A DNA stretch of 64,000 bases, taken from the NCBI GenBank assembly GCA_938049225.1, contig CALICM010000007.1, forward strand, positions 61,584 to 125,583. The letters are read 5' to 3'. This DNA comes from an uncultured Paracoccaceae bacterium. GTDB lineage: Bacteria > Pseudomonadota > Alphaproteobacteria > Rhodobacterales > Rhodobacteraceae. This document shows, piece after piece, positions 61,258 to 64,000 of the stretch (position 1 is its first letter; each line of letters begins with the position of its first letter). Under the pieces are notes generated by a model. It was not told the DNA's origin. It searched no databases and worked only from the letters and a program-made list of their open reading frames with translations. The translations under genes were made by a program, and so were the position numbers.

Positions 61258-62517
61258 TTAGGCCGACAGATGCGTAGCATTCGCGCCGCATATCCTCGCC
61301 TTTCGGATCGTACCGCTGGCCACAGGGCTCGCGAAGTCGACCTGCGCGAAGTCTGGGGTTCGACCCATGGTCGGGGTTTCCATCAGGACGGGCAAAGTGC
61401 GCCCGATCTGAGACATAAGGTGCTTCTCGACACCGACAGCACCGGCAGCCCGCAGGCGCGCCGCGCGGTCGCGGATCGTGGCCTTGTCGAGTTGGGGCAT
61501 ACGGGCGGCGGGCGTGCCCGGGCGTGGGGAATAGGGGAAGACGTGCAACCAGGTCAGGCCGCAGTCTTGGATCAGGTTGAGGGAGTTTTGGAACATCGCC
61601 TCGGTTTCGGTCGGGAACCCAGCGATGATATCGGCCCCAAACACAATTCCGGGGCGGGCGGCACGGACGGCTTCGCAAAAGCGGATTGCGTCATCCCGCA
61701 AGTGGCGGCGTTTCATGCGTTTGAGGATCATATCATCGCCCGCCTGCAGGCTAAGATGCAGATGGGGCATCAGGCGATCTTCGGTGGTGATCGCCTCGAT
61801 CAGCGCGGGGTCGGCCTCGATACTGTCGATCGAGCTGATGCGCAGACGCGGCAAATCGGGGACCAGTTTAAGGATTCGCTGAACCAACGCGCCTAGGCGC
61901 GGCTGGCCGGGCAGGTCGGCCCCCCAACTGGTCAGGTCAACGCCAGTCAGAACAATCTCGTTATAGCCCTGGTCGGTCAGCCGGGCGATCTGCTCGACCA
62001 CCACACCTGCGGGAACCGAGCGGGAATTGCCGCGACCATAGGGGATGATGCAAAAGGTGCAGCGGTGGTCGCAGCCGTTTTGCACCTGGACATAGGCCCG
62101 CGCGCGGGTGCCGAAACCATCGATCAGATGGCCGGCGGTCTCGGTCGTGGACATGATGTCGTTGACGTGGATCTTTTCGGTTTGGCCGATGAAATTCGCA
62201 GGCTGGGTCAGGGAGGCCCAGGTGTCAGGCTGCAGCTTTTCGACATTCCCCAGAACCAAGTCAACCTCGGCCATTTCGGCATAAGTCTCGGGTTCGGTCT
62301 GGGCCGCGCAACCGGTGACGATGATTTGCGCGCTGGGGTTCTCGCGCCGCAGTTTGCGGATGCGCTGGCGCGACTGCCGCACAGCCTCGGCCGTTACGGC
62401 GCAGGTGTTGACGACGACAGTATTTTCCAGACCTGCCTTCGTGGTAAGCTGCCGCATCGTCTCGGTTTCATAGGCGTTTAGACGACAGCCGAAGGTTTCA
62501 AAACGGGGCGTGGTCAT
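61258..62517 (-). CDS. mtaB: tRNA t6A37 methylthiotransferase MtaB
   Basis: 419-residue radical-SAM enzyme that adds a methylthio group to t6A at position 37 of tRNAs. The N-terminal UPF0004 domain has FGCRLNAYETE (MtaB form, not the FGCQMN of MiaB), VVNTCAVTAEA and VTGCAAQ, its cluster cysteines. The radical-SAM motif is NGCDHRCTFCIIPYGRGNSR. The TRAM domain is not obvious at the C-terminus. The start overlaps the dapF stop (ATGA). Confidence 0.93.
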   Translation of the reverse strand: MTTPRFETFGCRLNAYETETMRQLTTKAGLENTVVVNTCAVTAEAVRQSRQRIRKLRRENPSAQIIVTGCAAQTEPETYAEMAEVDLVLGNVEKLQPDTWASLTQPANFIGQTEKIHVNDIMSTTETAGHLIDGFGTRARAYVQVQNGCDHRCTFCIIPYGRGNSRSVPAGVVVEQIARLTDQGYNEIVLTGVDLTSWGADLPGQPRLGALVQRILKLVPDLPRLRISSIDSIEADPALIEAITTEDRLMPHLHLSLQAGDDMILKRMKRRHLRDDAIRFCEAVRAARPGIVFGADIIAGFPTETEAMFQNSLNLIQDCGLTWLHVFPYSPRPGTPAARMPQLDKATIRDRAARLRAAGAVGVEKHLMSQIGRTLPVLMETPTMGRTPDFAQVDFASPVASGTIRKARICGANATHLSA

Positions 62518-63347
62518 GTGAGCTGGCTAAGGTCGAGGGTGCCTTGAAACACCGTCCTGGTGGGGCCGGTCAGCCAGACGCCATCTTCGCGCCAGTCGCC
62601 CATCAGGGTGCCACCATCGACGATAATCTCGGCCTTGCGGTTCGACAGCCCCTTGCGGTGGCACGCGACCAGCGCAGCGCAAGCGCACGAGCCCGAGGCC
62701 AAGGTGATGCCCACGCCCCGCTCCCATATCCGCAGGCGCAGGCGGTCGGGGGATAGCACCTGTACCATCTCTACATTCGTCCGCTGGGGGTAGAGAGGAT
62801 CGGTCTCGAACCGCGCGCCGATGGCAGCGATGTCGGCGGCTTCGGCATCATCCACCACGAAAACGCAATGCGGGTTGCCCATGCTAAGCGCACCCGGGGC
62901 GCCAGGTAGAGGCAGGCTGACTGTGTCGGTCGCGATGGAAAGGGGCACCTGATCCCAGGCCAGCGCAGGGGTTCCCATATTGACCCGGGTCAGCCGGTCG
63001 CCCGCATCCTCGGCGATCAGCGTGTCGAAGGCGGTGCGCAGGGTGAGGCGTGTCGCGCCAGTTTCGTCCATAAGGTGCCGTGCAATGCAGCGTGTGGCAT
63101 TGCCGCAGGCGCCCGAGGTCGAGCCGTCCGCGTTCCAGAACACCAGGCGCACATCATCCTGAGGGTCATCCAAGACAACTGCCAGCTGATCAAAACCCAC
63201 CCCCCGGTGACGGTCGCCAATAGCGCATGCCAGTGCGGGCGTAATCGGATCGGCGCCACCGCGTGCGTCGATAACGACAAAGTCGTTGCCCAGCCCGTGC
63301 ATCTTTAAAAAATGCAATGGCGGTGCGGTGTTGGCTGCCTGGTTCAT
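62514..63347 (-). CDS. dapF: Diaminopimelate epimerase
   Basis: 277 residues. Catalytic cysteines lie in SGACGNATRC and GSCACAALVA. LHFLKMHGLGNDFVVIDARG and HRGVGFDQLAVV are N-terminal hallmarks, and MGNPHCVFVVDD is the second-half block. It interconverts LL- and meso-diaminopimelate for lysine and peptidoglycan synthesis. It is coupled to mtaB. It is divergent from the tRNA-Lys gene. Confidence 0.96.
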   Translation of the reverse strand: MNQAANTAPPLHFLKMHGLGNDFVVIDARGGADPITPALACAIGDRHRGVGFDQLAVVLDDPQDDVRLVFWNADGSTSGACGNATRCIARHLMDETGATRLTLRTAFDTLIAEDAGDRLTRVNMGTPALAWDQVPLSIATDTVSLPLPGAPGALSMGNPHCVFVVDDAEAADIAAIGARFETDPLYPQRTNVEMVQVLSPDRLRLRIWERGVGITLASGSCACAALVACHRKGLSNRKAEIIVDGGTLMGDWREDGVWLTGPTRTVFQGTLDLSQLT

Positions 63348-63458
63348 CGGCGCCTATATAAGCAGCGACTGCCGGCGATACCAGGGGATTGATGCCATCG
63401 CGCCGCGGTATTGCCCCTTGACCAAAGCCCGCCCTGCGTCTATCCAGCCGCCTTGCGT

Positions 63459-63534
63459 GGGCCGTTAGCTCAGTTGGTAGAGCAGCTGACTTTTAATCAG
63501 CGGGTCGCAGGTTCGAATCCTGCACGGCTCACCA
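63459..63534 (+). tRNA. tRNA-Lys (UUU)
   Basis: 76 nt including an encoded CCA. The acceptor stem GGGCCGT pairs with ACGGCTC (one G-U). The anticodon stem GCTGA/TCAGC encloses the loop CTTTTAA with anticodon TTT, and the T arm is GCAGG-TTCGAAT-CCTGC. Discriminator A precedes CCA. Confidence 0.97.
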
Positions 63535-63954
63535 GCACATTTTATTTATAAGATGACACGTGGTTTGTCTCTTTTGACACGAGTTTGTCTCTTTTTCCGG
63601 GATACCTGACCGTTGCGGGCATTAGCCTCGAGGCTTTTGATGAAGGCCACTCTCGTCCAAAGGCCTCTTGTAGCCCGATTATAAGAACCCAAATTACGTC
63701 AAGATTTCAGGTTTTTGGGGGCTCTCGCTACCCCGCGCGCTGGATTGCTTACATTTAAGAAGTGCTTCGACAAGTGAGACTCTGATTGCCGTGGATTCGA
63801 CACCCGGGGCGGGAAGCCGACCTTCGCTACAGGTGCGAGGAGTTTAGAGAGGCATGCAGAAGCGGACATGGCGTATCTGCGGCGAATCCAGCTTGGGAGG
63901 TTTCGAACATCGTTAGTGTCGATGTTGAAACCCCAAGGCCACAGGAGGACCACC
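63535..63954. other. Gene-free stretch between tRNA-Lys and IS110 transposase
   Basis: 420 bp of lower G+C with no convincing gene. It starts with a tandem repeat (63554-63596). The right part (about 63770-63954) probably includes the left end of the IS110-family element; in IS110 the noncoding region flanking the transposase encodes a guide-like bridge RNA. No terminal inverted repeats are seen, as expected for IS110. One open frame at 63786-63977 is treated as chance. Confidence 0.45.
63554..63596 (+). repeat. Tandem repeat, two 21-22-nt units
   Basis: TGACACGTGGTTTGTCTCTTT (63554-63574, split here as TGACACGTGG and TTTGTCTCTTT) is followed directly by TGACACGAG and TTTGTCTCTTTTT (63575-63596). 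Such unit repeats are common at ends of IS21-like and other elements, so this may be the edge of a lost element next to the tRNA. Confidence 0.5.
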
Positions 63955-64000
63955 ATGAAACGCTACGTTGGAATTGATGTCGCCCAAGAGCAAAGTGCGC
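63955..64000 (+). CDS. IS110-family transposase, N-terminal fragment
   Basis: Only 15 codons lie in the window: MKRYVGIDVAQEQSA. The YVGIDVA/S start with its Asp is the first RuvC-like catalytic block of IS110/IS1111 transposases (DEDD type). A strong AGGAGG ribosome-binding site (63943-63948) precedes the ATG. The gene runs off the right edge. Confidence 0.75.
   Translation, partial: MKRYVGIDVAQEQSA

Noticed and set aside
63786..63977. 63-codon open frame before the IS110 transposase
   Set aside because: It overlaps the transposase start in another frame and has no features; the AGGAGG site serves the ATG at 63955.
1..64000. CRISPR arrays, prophage or rRNA operon
   Set aside because: No spaced direct-repeat array, no phage structural or integrase genes, and no rRNA sequence were seen.

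Overview
The window is a stretch of a high-G+C alphaproteobacterial chromosome, most likely from the Rhodobacteraceae/Roseobacter group. The evidence is a purple-bacterial photosynthesis gene cluster ending in crtA-bchI-bchD-bchO, a typical rhodobacteral core gene set (accD-folC, hslVU, secB/fxsA/Tim44-like/Smr, short-type proS), and many GTGA or ATGA start/stop overlaps. No genus is claimed.

Layout. 1-6078: end of the photosynthesis cluster, with crtB (partial) and crtI leftward and crtA-bchI-bchD-bchO rightward. A perfect TGT-N12-ACA (PpsR/CrtJ) site lies in the divergent promoter. These genes give phytoene desaturation, spheroidene oxidation and the Mg-chelatase step of bacteriochlorophyll synthesis. 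6075-9241: folC, accD and a CPBP-family membrane protease. 9285-10590: a solo LuxR regulator with a palindrome in front of it, then a gene-free, highly structured region before ilvD. 10591-16624: ilvD, a lipoprotein, a fadH-type reductase and a membrane-anchored pentapeptide-repeat protein. 16751-23936: sseA, two paralogous putative sulfotransferases around a GNAT gene, an aminotransferase, an ornithine-cyclodeaminase-family gene, a rhomboid homologue without its catalytic residues, and trpS. 24112-29783: a RecD-like helicase, DUF992, a ureohydrolase, DUF1194, TIGR02186 and TauE/SafE genes. 30102-30968: a decayed IS5-family element. 31204-38393: aqpZ, ppx, proS, lolC-lolD, and a tightly coupled pair of a polynucleotide-kinase-like P-loop protein and a Thg1-like protein. 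38427-46920: a degenerate M48-like protein, an acyl-CoA ligase, a second sulfotransferase pair, an animal-type haem peroxidase, an IS5 fragment and ppk1. 46930-47540: IS3-family remnant. 47725-50280: an NMT1/SsuA-type ABC importer. 50277-56704: a nuclease/phosphatase-family gene, hslV, a Tat-exported DM13 protein, hslU, DUF2125 and an MFS transporter. 57063-63534: smr, Tim44-like, fxsA, secB, GST, a small membrane protein, a PaiB-type protein, mtaB, dapF and tRNA-Lys(UUU). 63535-64000: a gene-free stretch with tandem repeats leading into the start of an IS110-family transposase.

Most of the window is ordinary core genome. The strongest candidate for an undescribed system is the kinase/Thg1-like pair at 37201-38393. 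The biochemistry fits: a 5'-OH RNA kinase would supply the 5'-phosphate that a 3'-5' nucleotidyltransferase needs, which suggests a two-gene tRNA 5'-end repair module. Secondary leads are the structured ilvD leader, the LuxR solo with its palindrome, the two sulfotransferase islands, and two membrane proteins that look like pseudoproteases.
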